A DNA stretch of 64,000 nt from contig NC_132881.1 in NCBI RefSeq assembly GCF_030463535.1, positions 8,214,526-8,278,525 of the forward strand. Reading direction: 5' to 3'. Position 1 is the stretch's first letter, and each line of letters opens with the position of its first letter. The stretch comes from Salminus brasiliensis (Eukaryota; Chordata; Actinopteri; Characiformes; Bryconidae). The notes under the pieces were generated by a model, which was given only the letters and a program-made list of their open reading frames with translations, did not search any database and was not told where the DNA came from. Below are positions 13,301 to 25,185 of the stretch, in pieces. A program made the translations under genes and the position numbers.

Positions 13301-16300
13301 TATACTCAGCTTATGTTCAGCTTATAATGCTCCTAATAAATAATAATAAGAATAAGAAGCTTGTTGAAGTTTGTTTGCTGGGGACGCACTTTAATGACTG
13401 AAGTGTAAACTGATTAATACCTGACCAAATCTAATCGTCTAATTTTCCTCAGTTCACAATACTTAATAACTGATAGCTTAATAAGTTTTGGATTAACACA
13501 ACAAGTGAAGGTAGTAATATTTGCTTAATTGTCCTAACTACTTCTAACAATACAAGCAATTTCCATACGCATATTATGTGAACACAATGTGAACAAAGTG
13601 GGGAAATTTTTCTTAGCATGTCCCTATGTGACATAAGTGTACAGGTGCTGGTCATGAAATTAGAATATCATGAAAAGTTGATTTATGTCAGTAATTCAAT
13701 TCAAAAAGTGAAACCTGTTTATTATATTCATTCATTACACACAGACTGGACCTCAGAAAACACAGTGGACCAACACCAGCAGATGACATGTCTCCCCAAA
13801 CCATCACTGACTGTGGAAACTTTACACTGGACCTCAAGGAACGTGGATTATTTGCATCTCCTCTCTTCCTCCAGACTTTGGGACCTTGATTTCCAAAGGA
13901 AATGCAAACTTTACAGAGAATATAACTTTGGACCACTCAGCAGCAGACTTGAGTGGCTTGACACAAGCAATGCAACAGCTGAAACCCATGTCTTGCATAC
14001 GTCTGTGCGTGGTGGTGCTTGAAGCACTGACTCCAGCTGCAGTCCACTCTTTGTGAATCTTTTCACAATCCTCTCCAGGGTGCGGTTATCCCTATTGCTT
14101 GTACACTTTTTTCTACCACATCTTTTCCTTCCCTTCGCCTTTCTATTAATGTGCTTGGACACAGAGCTCTGTGAACAGCCAGCCTCTTTAGCAGTGACCT
14201 TTTGTGTCTTGCCCTTTTCACAATATTCTAATTTTCTGGTTATAACCATCAAAATTAAAAGAAATAAACACTTGAAATATATCAGGCTGTGTGTAATGAA
14301 TTAATATAATAAACAAGTTTCACTCTTTGAATGGAATTACTGAAATAAAACTTTTTCATGCTATTCTAATTTTATGACCAGCATCTATACATACATTTGG
14401 ACTAAAATACATATCGGCTAAAAACATGTCATAAGACTTATTTCTATTGTAAACCAATGTCCTAAGCATCAGGCAAAGTGTTTTAACCATTTTCGTGCAA
14501 TAACATCCTGGGATGTAGCTTCTTTAGAACAGCATATTTTATATTAAAGCATGACTTTTTAAAAATTACTTTTTAAATGGTGTTATAAGGCTATAAATTA
14601 AAACCAAATGGTGGATTTTGTTTTAACAGCTACAGACATGTTTGCCAGATTACCCCAAACAAAATAAATTGGTTGGGGGTTTATTTTAAACCACAACATT
14701 ATGATAATGATTAAAACATAATAAAACATGAATACTCAATAAAACATGATCCACATCACACTCTGATGATCATAAGCAGCTTCCTCAGAATATAACACCT
14801 AGGTCACAATTCTGCAATCGGTCAGTCTTTTAATTTTCTTTCATTTACTTTCAGAAGAAAATCATTTATAATACTTTATAGAGCTTTTCAGTTGTAATTA
14901 CTCTAAAGGTTATTAATTAAATGACAAGCTTAGGGTTCAGGTGTTAACTAGATCAAATTATAATATAATAAATCATGTCTTTTAGGTCATAAATCCTTAC
15001 AGATTCTGTGTTTGGCAGGGAAGCTGAACTGGGAAACAAAAGTGTCTGCGAAATGTAAATGTAAATCAAAGTCAAACACACAGCTTCTCTTGTTCTCCAG
15101 AGACATAAGGATGACTTTTTTTAATGCTGAGTAAGCGCAGTATGCTGCATGGCTGTGTTCCAGAAAACAGCACAGTGCTGACCTCAGGCCCATGAGGTAC
15201 ACACAGTCTGGGGCACATGAGAGACAGCAGAGGAATCAGATGATAGCATCAGTGTTAAGAACGCAACGGTTTTACTGGCATAAGGAGACACCCTGAAATG
15301 TCTCTTTCATCACAGTATTACAAAGTTGTTATGCTGTCATGCTCACATTAAAGCCGCAACAACATAGGCTGGACAACATATATGGTCCAAATTAACTTGG
15401 GATAAAATCCTGTTACATTAACTTCTGTCAATGTACATTACATTCTTTTTACTTTCTAAAAAGTTAGCCATTTTCAATTTTTCTAGTTTTACATAATTTA
15501 TTTTGCATTATTATGTTTATTTACTATTGGTGGTTTATAAATTCTGTAATCAATTTCAACTAAAAGATGCTGAACTAAAGGTATTTATTATTCACTATTA
15601 TTAACTTAAATTTGCAGAAGGAGCAAGGTTACAAGTTTAGCAATCAATAATCTGCAGCAACATCTATTTTTGGAGAATATTTTTGAGTTTTTGATTTTAA
15701 CATGAAACTAAAATACAATTAATTGTCATTGAATTGATTTAATGAATTGAGCTAAACATCTGTGCACATACAAGCTTTTTCATAAATGTTATGGTTTTGT
15801 AGCTGTTCTGACTAATTTGTTAAAAATTTGCTGCTTACTATTATATACAGTCTATATTATAATAAGTTCAAAAGGTCAGAGTATACAAAATTGGCAGATC
15901 TCTGTGTTGCTTTTGGAATTAGAGTCCATTTCAACCATCATTAGGGTCCATAACTGAGCACAGTGCTTGGACCCCAGTAATTGCCATTTGTAACTGTAGG
16001 TTGGACACTGGGCTCTGACAGCGGTTATGACAGTCCACAGAAATCAATATGTTCTACATCACTTTCAGATTAAAAAACGAAGTGGATGCTGATTGTCTTG
16101 GCTGCCAACAAGGATTTTGTGGAGTTTAACTCTGGCTGACTGTAAACCAACACCACAGCCCGGCTCCACACGTGTTTTAGAGTTTGAAAGCAATGCTGAA
16201 AGTCTCCATATTACCACACACTGCTTCTATAATTAGAAAAGATTCATGTTTCTGATTATGTTGATGTGTTCAGTCATTCGTGAGCTATTGAACTGAGATG

Positions 16301-19300
16301 ATGGGAAATGCTCATAAAATGCATTAATGAGTTCTGATATGTCTATTGTGGGAAAATAAATAATAAAATAATAAAAATAATTGATGATATATAATAATAT
16401 AAATGATGATAAGAAAAATAAGTGATGATAAGAAATATGGTAAACAGGCCAGTAGAATTAGGCACATGTTAGGTACATGTTAAGCGCACCAAAATCTGAT
16501 GCATTGATGGTGTTAAATGAAATATGAATCTTTTGTACAGTAATACTAAACATAATGTACATGTTATTATTATGTCATTAAAAATAAAGATATACATCTT
16601 CAAAAGCAAATATTAAGTAACATTATTTAACACACTAAGTCATTTGAGTTTAAATGTCAAAGTGCGAACCCTGCAGACTTTAATGAAGAACAGAGTCTGA
16701 GACAAAATTAAGTAATAAATTACTGAATATTGCATTTTTAGGTATACTTTGATGTCGTCAATAGTTCTAAAATACTGAGCTACCTAAAAATACAGATATA
16801 CTGGCAACCAGGGCTGATTAGTGATGCATTATGTTTATGATTATTGTTATTGTTATTAATATAATTTGCATACAAATGTGCTATACATAAAATAAAAATA
16901 AATTAATCATTATAATTATTACATTTTAAGTATGCCACAACTGCTTTGCTAGTGCACGTTATCTGTTCCTCCTAACTTGCAAGCATTTTTGTGATACATT
17001 ATTTATTAAGTAAATGCAAGTATCACAATGCTATAATTTTGTCATATCTGTAGTTGAACTAAAGATACTTTTAAGCTAAAATTAAATAATATTTTAAGAA
17101 GCTGTGTATAGAGCTGGCTTCAATCTGGATAAAACTTTAAACATGACAACAAATACCTTAAGAGAAAATTGACATAATATGGAAGATTCCTTCTAATGTG
17201 TGAAATACATGGACTCAGACAAGCTGTGCTAGGATTGCAAAGTACACAGCAAAACAAGAGGAAGCATAAGGTGATATTTCATATGATTTAGTGTTACGTT
17301 TGCCATCTGCAAAAGGATCATATTCCAGTCAGTAAAAAGTGAGTCCACAGAATGACCCAATCCAGTGAATGCATCACTGCAGAGCTATTAAACACATTTC
17401 CACAGCATTTAAGCATAAGCATGCACAATAAAAGTTCTTACAATATTACGTAATATAATTTCTTTTATATTTGTTATGAAATCAAACCAAATATCATTCT
17501 TTAGGAGAAAGTGTGCTAAACAATTGCTTATAACAATATATGGGTCACATCCTTGTAATAAACTAATATGATTACACAGTTATTTCAAAATACATGAATA
17601 TAATATACATGTGCATTCATAGCATTTCCAAGCTGCTAAGATATATAGTGATACACGATGTATAGCATGACAAAAATAGCATGCTATAACAGGTCAGTGA
17701 CACAGCAGTGATATTTCATCCCAAGACATTTATCCATTCATTTCCCAAGCTGTTCTGACCAATATACTATATGCAAATGCTGAAAAAAATGCCAGGTGTG
17801 CATTGACCAGAGGTTTTTAGCATAGGTACTGAGTAACTTATAGAACTGCAATGAACAAAAGTCAGTTTCTTAAATGCTGTTCTTTTACTGTTGTTATTTT
17901 GTTTTAGTGGAAAACTAAATGATAAACCTCAAAAGTCAGGAAGGTGAAGAACTGGAAAGCAGCAACCGATTTCCATTTCCTTATAAATATACATATAAAT
18001 ATACTTCAGCAAAAAAGCATGTTGTCCCTGCCAGCTAGGTGTGCAACAATGTTGGTACATTTTGATATATGTAGAATTTAAAACTGTGGAAATGTGTGGA
18101 AAGCACTGTCAACTAGGCATCTGCGTGCAGCCTATCAGATCGAAGTGAATGAAAAGGGGGGAGGGGCTTACATTACGCACTCACTCGTGCTCAAATGATG
18201 GGGTTTGTTTTTATACATTCGCTATAAACTCTAGAGGTTGCAACTGACGAACAGAGGTAAGGCAGAGAGATATGACTAAGGAACAAGGAAGGCAGAGATT
18301 AGGGGTGTACCATCATACAGATGTCACAGATGTTCAGGGCATGCAGCTGTACTGAGAACACGTGGCACACAGTTAGGAGTGCATGTAGACTGCAAGCTGT
18401 AGCAAGTAAGGATTTGCATGGTATTGCAGGAATTGTGGTAGATTTAGGAGTAGTGCTATGGTCATGGTACTGTTGTTGTCTTTCCCATCCCCTTCTCCTC
18501 CTCTATCTCGCTCTTTCACTTTCTGTTTCCCGCCCCTGTACTTTGGGAGAATGGCTCACATACAGCATCGTTTTCCTCTAGCTCTCACTGTTCTGTTTTG
18601 CAGCAAAATGAACTGAAATTAAAAAAGAATTCCAGCACTTGCACACTAGAGGCTGTACCCAACATCTCAGGGGAGGAGCTATATGACACCCTCATGCTCC
18701 TCAAGGTGAGGAGCTATATGACAAACCCATACTGAACCGCGATGTCCAAACCACGTACCAACCGTGATGAACCAAAACATGGCTGTGACTACAATGGCTA
18801 ACTATTTACATTTAGGGAATTTTGAGGGCATTACAATCTCTTAACGGTGGGCTTATGTGGGCTTTATGCAACTTAACGGTCAAAGATTATTCCATGAACA
18901 GCGCAATGCTTTACTAACAGTGAGCTACCACACCATGTGGGAGACTGGGGTTCGATTCCCGGTCTGAGTGACTATGCTGCGCTACACCATTAAGAGTCCT
19001 TGGGCAAGACTCCTAACACTAGGTTGGCCCACCTTTGTAATACGAGTGACCTTGTAAGTCGCTCTGGATAAGAGTGTCAGCTAAATGCCATAAATGTAAA
19101 TGTAAATGTACTAACCTCAATTCAGAAATCAGTTTGTGTGTTTACAAAGCTTTAAACATGGCTCAGCCATTATACAAGCGGTGCTGACACACGTTGATGT
19201 GTCCGAGTTTCCTTTGTGTTTCTAGCTCTACTTAGTAAGTGAGTCACAGCCTATGACTTATGTTTACCCTTACACCCCTAATAGTGATGCAAATTTATAG

Positions 19301-19683
19301 GAGGAGCTTCAGGCCTGGGCCTCCTTTCAAACTTTGCATATTTTACCTTAACCATTCCATTAAGACACATATTTAGACACTCCTTATTTTTGCTGTATCA
19401 AAAAACATATTAATTATTGGTTTGCCAAGCAATCTAAGTGGGTGAACTGCTTTAGCTACCTTGTAATGACTGCCCTTTAAAAACAAGGCATGCACCAGCA
19501 CATGTGGCCTTAGGTATTAGCAGCGTTATATATGAACATATTACATACACACACTCTAACAGACACATGCACATTCGCACACACCTTTATTCTGTCCATG
19601 CAGGCTTCCATTTTGAGTTGTTCCACAGCTTTGCGAGCCTGGGAAATACTGGCAGTGCTGTTGTTGGCCATGCCGTCCTTCAT
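2252..19683 (-). CDS. gng4: Guanine nucleotide-binding protein gamma-4 subunit (two coding exons)
   Basis: Small G-protein gamma subunit that forms an obligate coiled-coil dimer with G-beta at the plasma membrane and transmits GPCR signals. Seen here: exon 19585-19683 (33 residues) joined in phase 0 to exon 2252-2380 (42 residues plus stop), total 75 residues, the same length as human GNG4. N-terminal [20 protein letters not shown] is the G-beta-binding helix; the C-terminal part holds the [17 protein letters not shown] motif. CTIL is a CaaX box with Leu last, predicting geranylgeranylation after AAX removal. The single intron is 17.2 kb. An acceptor-like AG lies 9 bases before the ATG, implying a non-coding 5' exon further right. 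The gene sits downstream of lyst in the same orientation, as in human. Confidence 0.97.
2817..3040 (+). mobile_element. tRNA-derived SINE, full-length copy A
   Basis: The head has a pol III A-box-like TGGCGCAACAGATAACACC and a B-box GGTTCGATTCCCGG. The 3' tail reads TTGTAAGTCGCTCTGGATAA and then a GCTAAATG-type repeat. It is directly followed head-to-tail by copy B. Six further full or partial copies occur in the window. Confidence 0.88.
3041..3250 (+). mobile_element. tRNA-derived SINE, full-length copy B
   Basis: Same family as copy A and abutting it in the same orientation. A short deletion near the middle and a few substitutions distinguish it. Confidence 0.88.
3728..3965 (+). mobile_element. 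Mariner-type MITE, internally deleted
   Basis: Begins with a TATGGACAAAAGTATTAGGA-type end and finishes ACATTTGGACATACAGTGTA. It shares the internal phrase CATCTGTGTCAGCAATGGGT with the fuller copy at 46088-46460. No transposase is encoded. Confidence 0.75.
4620..5084. mobile_element. Non-autonomous DNA transposon with 24-bp terminal inverted repeats
   Basis: The first 24 bases (4620-4643) and last 24 bases (5061-5084) are inverted copies with one mismatch; the core is GTCAGAATATT. The 465-bp body has three overlapping minus-strand ORFs with no clear transposase motif. Probably a deleted Tc1/mariner-like derivative; family not determined. Confidence 0.75.
5110..5575 (+). mobile_element. 5'-truncated non-LTR retrotransposon (L2/CR1-like) 3' end
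   Basis: Translation across frames gives [24 protein letters not shown] sequence, a broken run of R-rich residues, [20 protein letters not shown] and [14 protein letters not shown]. This is the C-terminal segment typical of L2-type LINE reverse-transcriptase proteins. The coding part is frameshifted. The 3' tail at 5515-5572 is the same as the tail of the local SINEs. The (TAA)n run after it may be part of the LINE end. Confidence 0.75.
5602..5631. repeat. (TAA)n microsatellite
   Basis: Ten triplets directly after the LINE fragment. Confidence 0.9.
6175..7060 (-). mobile_element. Tc1/mariner transposon fossil
   Basis: The minus strand carries a decayed transposase C-terminus, with [12 protein letters not shown] (compare the family's WPSQSPDLNP) and [19 protein letters not shown]. 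Stops and shifts break the remainder. Boundaries are approximate. Confidence 0.75.
7262..7370 (+). repeat. Short dispersed-repeat 3' tail
   Basis: Contains AAAGCTGCTTTGTGACAAC and AATTTGAATTGAATTGAA. Similar tails are at 20180-20255 and (inverted or fragmentary) 61323-61360, so it is a retroelement tail of a second family. Confidence 0.5.
8450..9540 (+). mobile_element. Tc1/mariner transposon fossil, near full length
   Basis: The plus strand retains fragments such as [18 protein letters not shown] DNA-binding sequence and [15 protein letters not shown], the first catalytic Asp region of Tc1/mariner transposases. There are many stops and no intact ORF. A short AT run sits near the left end. 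Confidence 0.75.
10252..10324. repeat. Compound (AT)n-(TG)n microsatellite
   Basis: About 48 bp of AT dinucleotides joined to about 26 bp of TG dinucleotides, followed by CACACA-rich sequence. Confidence 0.95.
10330..13639. other. gng4 intron stretch without recognised features
   Basis: Ordinary intronic sequence with no conserved coding pattern and no clear repeat. Short pyrimidine-rich stretches occur near 11680-11760. Confidence 0.6.
13640..14390 (-). mobile_element. Tc1-like transposon, internally deleted, TIRs present
   Basis: The ends are inverted copies: GCTGGTCATGAAATTAGAAT on the left and its near-complement on the right (14370-14390). The minus strand has two broken transposase pieces: an N-terminal helix-turn-helix part with [19 protein letters not shown] (about 13911-14252) and a middle part with [15 protein letters not shown] and [15 protein letters not shown] (about 13688-13936). 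Most of the coding region is deleted, so it is not autonomous. Confidence 0.88.
14391..18915. other. AT-rich gng4 intron stretch
   Basis: About 4.5 kb of AT-rich DNA with long stretches of no ORF and no repeat family I recognise. Confidence 0.6.
18917..19110 (+). mobile_element. tRNA-derived SINE, partial copy C
   Basis: Contains the GGTTCGATTCCCGG B box and the TTGTAAGTCGCTCTGGATAA tail; the A-box end is missing. Confidence 0.85.
19585..19683 (-). CDS. gng4: gng4 first coding exon
   Basis: ATG at 19681-19683. Encodes [20 protein letters not shown] then [13 protein letters not shown], ending AAG|GTGTGTG in phase 0. Human GNG4 starts [20 protein letters not shown], which supports this start. 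A likely 3' splice site (TATACAG, AG at 19693-19694) would begin the exon at 19692. Confidence 0.97.
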
Positions 19684-19699
19684 GACTGCCACCTGTATA

Positions 19700-20941
19700 C
19701 TGACGAGAAAGAGAAAGAAGCCATTTAGATGATTTAGAAGTATTTTTAGTATCACAAATCACATTTACAAAGTGGTTCTTTACTCAACATGCATTTGGAA
19801 AGAACTGTGTGCCAAAAACTTCCCAAGCATGTATGTGGGACTTTGCTTAAAGGAATAGTTCTGTGTATTTCAATCTAATTTCTATGTGGCTCAGAACAAT
19901 TGCCCAGACCCCTTCATTCCTGGCATCTGCTACACTCCACACCTTCACCTGGATATGGGTGATAATGGGGCTCATTCAGCAATATTACCACTACTGCTAA
20001 TCATATCAGTGATTCTATATCCATAACCCTGTTCATAGCAGTGGACCTGTGTGCTGTGAAGGTGATTTTATACCATTTATTAGTACAAGAACATATCAGA
20101 GTTTTGACCAGGGGAGGACTGGTTCCTCCAAAGGTTTCTTCCTCCAGCTTTGCTTTGCTCACTTGGGTGTTTTGTTTCCTTAAGTCTGGATTTCTGTAGA
20201 CTTGCTTTGTGACATCAGGATGTAAAAAGGGCTATGCAAATACACTGGACTTGATGTGAATATCTATCGAAACATATCTATAATAGAAGGTAACCTAAGA
20301 TTTGTGGTTTTTATGATTAGTATCTAGGCATTTCTAGATAATATAAGGGTTCTTTTATGAATCCACAGTGTTTCTTAACCTCGCTCCACAACTGTACAGT
20401 ATCAAATATTCCCTGAAACCCCTGAACTCACAAGTCAACAATGGCCTGCCCTCTACCTTCATTACTCAATGTGATGCTAACCAGTTTGCTGCCACAACAG
20501 AGCCAGCACTTAGTGTTTTCCTCCATGCAAGCTTGTTTACCACCATGTTTTTTAATGGAAGAAACATATTCAGATGTTCAGCTCTTCTGATGTCAGCTAA
20601 CTTGTCAGCATCTGTCCACTTACTAGCAAAATGCATGTCAACCTGGTGCAAGCTGTCACGATACACAGTGGCAAAACTGTACAAATACTATCAAAAACAA
20701 GCAACACTTCACAAACTGCACTAATGCATAATACTTTTAGAAAAGCTTATCGTATATAAGCCAAAAGTACTCTATTTCTGCCATAGCCATCATAGCTGAG
20801 CCTCACTGAAGTGCATTATTAAAACACTATAGCTACAGCTAGATCTATAAGTAATAACGTTACATTTTACTCTAACATGTGTATGAGGCTGTACTTGAAA
20901 TTGGATAGAATTGGATGTAACTGGATGGACACATTTGTCTA
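19700..20941. other. gng4 upstream intron stretch
   Basis: No gene recognised. Around 20180-20255 there is a retroelement-tail-like sequence (CTTGCTTTGTGACATCAGG) similar to 7262-7370. Confidence 0.5.
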
Positions 20942-21144
20942 TGTTTATTCAGCACAGTAAACTTGATTATATTCTAGTTCTACTGAATTGCAGTAACTGT
21001 TCTATAATACTTGTTAGTGTACGCCTAATTACCCTAACTGGGCAAGTCAACCAGCTGGTTGACTTGCATATTTGCTTATTGAATTGTACCTCTGAAAGAA
21101 AGAAAGAAAAAAGAAAAAAAAGAAAAGTTGCTAAATGAGGATCC
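20942..21144 (+). repeat. Left arm of a long inverted repeat
   Basis: Matches the reverse complement of 24526-24688 over about 160 bases; this arm has an extra purine-rich insertion (about 21095-21125). It contains a perfect 26-bp palindrome at 21042-21067. Confidence 0.9.
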
Positions 21145-21879
21145 AGAAACACAATTTCACCAATTTTTTATTGTGTGTGAATGTATTCCTTAGTGGGACT
21201 GTTAAAGGGTTAGTTTAGCAAAATAACAATGTTGCTGTAATGCCCAGCTCTCGCTTTTTTAGTATAGTATAGCTAAGTTTAGTATAGTAAACTCTGTGTT
21301 TGTGGGGGGTCACCTGTGAAACATCTCTGCTTTTTATATGGAAAATGTTTAATCCACTTGTTATCTACTGATCAATTCCAGTTCACCGCTTAGCAGCTGT
21401 TGCTATCTGCCATTACAGTCATTACAGTTTGGCTTATGTCAAAGTGGCTCAGACCCTTTACACTTGCCCATGTTCCTGCTTCCAACACATCACCTTCAGG
21501 AACTGACTGTTCACTTGCAATTGGAACCAGATAATCATTGTTAATCACTTCAGTGTTTTAAATGTTAGGGCTCATCAGCGTATAGGCCGAATGGATCGGA
21601 GAGTGAACAGTGTGTTAATGTTAACAGTGTTTACATACTACATCAAACTCTTTTATATAAAAAACTCATTTTTTTAAAATATGGATCTGTTGGTAGCTGG
21701 TTTCCCACTTGCATTTATAGTCATATTTGTGGTATATTAACAATTAGCCCCAATTACTAAAATCTTTCATACATTTATTCTTGAGAAACGTCTATGTAAA
21801 ATTCATGATGTGTTTCAAACTGCAGAATTGTTCACAGCTCTGCTCTTATAATGATGGATCCCATTGTCCCTGTAAGCTT

Positions 21880-22140
21880 GTCCCTGTAAAATCTGGGAGA
21901 CCCAGAGTGGCTCCGCAATCTAACGTGCCACTACTATTCTAATCCCCAGCCATGCCACTTTGCCATTGGTGGCCAGAGTATGAAACAATTGGCCGGCACA
22001 GGTGTCTGCGGTGGAGCTGGGGACCCGACGCTTTCCTCCAAGTGTCTCGTCGGCTGACTGGTTGGCTTCACATGTATTGGAGGAGACGTGTGTTAAGTCT
22101 CACTCTCCTAGTGAATGAACAAGGCCCATCAGAATTTACT
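21880..22140. repeat. Probable dispersed repeat
   Basis: Contains a CCATTGGTGGCCAGAGTATG and GTATTGGAGGAGACGTGTGT layout that I associate with a common fish interspersed repeat. Only one copy was seen in this window, so the call rests on memory. Confidence 0.35.
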
Positions 22141-23144
22141 TAGCATTACATATAGGACCTGCTGATGAAGCTTGATTTGTGAATGTACTGCTGAATCAGA
22201 CAGCTTGAAAAAACGTGGACTTGCCCTGGCCAAAAGTAAGTAGTCTGAATGTAACTACACTACCATTCCAGATTTTTCTTTTTATCTAGCTTACAGTGGT
22301 GAGCACAGTGAGCTGGGGCTGGGTATGAGCATGTATGTGTTTACTTGTGTGAATGTAGTAAGAGTAAACATGCTTATGCTTTTTATTATTAGATCATAAT
22401 ATCACATTTTTAGTCTAGGAAGATGTGCATCTGGTCTTGCTGGGCACCTTCTGACTGTTAGTGTCTCAAACTATGGGGGCTTGGTCAGAAGGCTTTACTA
22501 AAGAACACAGGCTTGTATGCCTATGTACAAAGAAATGAATCAATATCATTGTCCACCTGATACAGTCGAGACTGAGAAACACTGGAGTATTCCTTCAATG
22601 ACTCACAGTCAAACGAGTGCGAAAATGAAGAATTCCAATCCCCCCCAGACCCCCATTGCCTTTTTATAAACACATCTACAATGAGGAGGTGGGGGAGTCG
22701 GTGGTCAGAAATGAATCATTAAGTTATAAATTGCATACAGAATTATGCAGGACCTTTAACACAACAGGCCCTTCCATGAGTCATTTGACTGTCCACGGCC
22801 AAAGGCCTTAAGAATTAAGACTGCCCCTGAGACAGCACAGACTGTTCTGTCGGGTTTGCTGTGGAAGACACACAGTCTACATGCATTTGTTTTGTGTATA
22901 ATACGCAAGAATGATGTTTTCTTTTGATTGGCTTATAAGGGGTCCTTGTTTTGTGGCACGCCTGCCAAAAAAATTCAGTCCCTTCAGTCACTTTTACACC
23001 AAGGGCCTTTTTTCAGTGCTAACTGCCATGAAAACACATTTATGCCACAGATTGTATGAGCCTCAGACTCTTCATTAACACCTCAGCATTAATACACGCC
23101 CTCTTATAAGTAGGAATTTATAAGGTCAGTGTATTATATCAGTG

Positions 23145-23145
<1 letters not shown>

Positions 23146-23174
<29 letters not shown>
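23146..23174. repeat. (AT)n microsatellite
   Basis: Short TA run preceding the partial SINE. Confidence 0.85.
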
Positions 23175-23179
<5 letters not shown>

Positions 23180-23189
23180 GTATGTATAT

Positions 23190-23322
23190 ATGCTGCGCTA
23201 CACCAATAAAAGTCCTTGGGCAAGACTCCTAACAATACATTGGCCCATCTCTGTGATATGAATAACCTTGTATGTTGCTCTGGATAAGAGCGTCTGCTAA
23301 ATGCCATGAATGTAAATGTAAA
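23190..23322 (+). mobile_element. tRNA-derived SINE, 3' part, copy D
   Basis: Starts at GCTGCGCTACACCAATAAAA and runs to the GATAAGAGCGTCTGCTAAAT tail. It lies between an (AT)n and a (CATAT)n tract. Confidence 0.85.
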
Positions 23323-23325
23323 TAT

Positions 23326-23360
23326 CATATCATATCATATCATATCATATCATATCATAT
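23326..23360. repeat. (CATAT)n pentanucleotide repeat
   Basis: Seven tandem pentamers immediately after the SINE tail. Confidence 0.92.
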
Positions 23361-23404
23361 CCAAACTGACTTTCCTATTTAGTACCGTCTAAGCTTAGAG
23401 GTAT

Positions 23405-23512
23405 CTTCTGGATCCAAGCTGATACAAACTAGCTAAGGGTATTTTTCTGAGTAAACAGTGAAGCACTTTTGTAAGTAAATGCCTTAAATGTAATGTAAAA
23501 GTAACTGTAAAT
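23405..23512 (+). mobile_element. LINE 3' tail fragment
   Basis: Shares GATACAAACTAGCTAAGGGT with the inverted piece at 42880-42965 and GTAAACAGTGAAGCACTTT with the LINE at 5110-5575. Confidence 0.65.
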
Positions 23513-24525
23513 GCTCAGATATATGCTTATGAAAATGATCAGTGTGGGACAGGTGTTTAGATTATTTTAGATTAAAAGAAAATAAGAAAAAGAAGCAATA
23601 CAAAACTATTGTATGATAAATAAACATCATCACTGTAGGATCGACTGTAGCAATAACTTGCGTATAAAATGCATGGTTGCACCGAATTGATTTTTTTTAT
23701 CATGACACAGTAGCCGAATAATTTCTCCTCAGGCTATTTATTTATTCGAGAGGTAAAGATTATTATTTTGTCTCATTCAAAATCAAATTGTGTATAAATG
23801 TGCTGTGTAATCCTTCTCATCTTAAATCAAGTTCATCCTAAAGTAGCTGCAATGTTTGCCTCGATTCTCATCCTGAACAAAACAACCATCAAAACTAGCC
23901 TTTAAAATATACCGGCTCTATGTATATCTGATCTATATTAAAAGGTTTAACGCGGCTTAATGTACCAAAACAGCAACGCACTTCCTCCACTTATCACTGA
24001 CTCTATTCTCACAAACAGACAATCTGAAAATGAAGTGATCATTTTCACATTATGCTGATTTAAATCCATTATAGGCGGGAAACGTACTATATAGGCTCAT
24101 CCATCTGGCAGTATAGTCAGACAGACTAAAAAGACTAAAATTTCAAGTCTACATAGGTAAGTCTACTTATACTACAGCATATGAATTTGAAGTCCATATT
24201 TTAAATAAATTCATTTCAAGGTCCAAATTTAAAGACCTCTGTCGGACGTTACCTAACTAACATTGACAATAACCTTCTTCACAAATGCGTACGGCATAAT
24301 TCTGCATTAGTGCATTAGTGGTCACTGTAGCACTCAGTCAACATAAAGCCACACTCAGCAGCAGAGAACGTGGTAACTTGCTCTTACAGCCGTCAACATT
24401 AAGGCCAGGCAGCTACAACACTATACAGATTAAGCCTGAACACACGGGGAAAGGTAGCCTTTGGGGAATGACTTCACACGGCTGGTGAGTGAAGAACTGG
24501 GGGAAAGCCAAAAATCCAACATCAG

Positions 24526-24688
24526 TGGATCCTCATTTAGCAACTTTTCAGTAAGCAAATATGCAAGTCAACCAGCTGGTTGACTTGCCCAGTTAGGGTA
24601 ATTAGGCATGCACTAACAAGTATTATAGAACAGTAACTGCAATTCAGTAGAACTAGAATATAATCAAGTTTACTGTGCTGAATAAACA
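24526..24688 (-). repeat. Right arm of a long inverted repeat
   Basis: Inverted copy of 20942-21144 with the same 26-bp palindrome at 24563-24588. The pair encloses about 3.4 kb that includes a SINE and a LINE tail, and could be the ends of an old large DNA transposon. No transposase or clear target duplication was seen. Confidence 0.9.
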
Positions 24689-25014
24689 ATCATTTACAAT
24701 AATTTACAACGTACTTTAGACAAATCTCAGTATGTTTTGAATACATTTTTTTTTTCTCGGGCTGCAATTGATGACATTTCAAGTCCACAGGAACACACGT
24801 ATAGACAAGAATGCAGATGGAGTTTGATTAATGCAGTTTTTTGTTTTTTATGGATGTAATGCTGATGTCTTCGATACACAACCATAAAGACAATAGAGAA
24901 TTTTGGACTAGCCTGGTTAGCATTTCTGTAGGACACAAATGTAACAGTACAACTGGAGTAAAATCCCAGTTAACAATCCCTGCTAAATTCAAGGAGGCAA
25001 CATGAGCTTCACTT

Positions 25015-25185
25015 CAGCATTAAAGCAGCTGTATGTGAAGACTGGCATTTTTTTGCTCATGGGCTCCACCTGCAGGTGGAGAGTGTTATTCCCTGCAGCA
25101 TCGACCAATCAGGCAGAGGCAGAGGTGAGATTGTACATGCTGGGAGAGACCCAGAACCGTCCCTTTAAATGCAAGAAGCATGTGG
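25015..25185 (+). mobile_element. TTAA-preceded repeat fragment
   Basis: Begins TTAA-AGCAGCTGTATG and continues ATGGGCTCCACCTGCAGGTG, closely similar to the start of the element at 35943-36797. Confidence 0.55.

Noticed and set aside
14987..15202. 71-residue minus-strand ORF in the gng4 intron
   Set aside because: No splice sites that connect it to gng4 and no recognisable family pattern.
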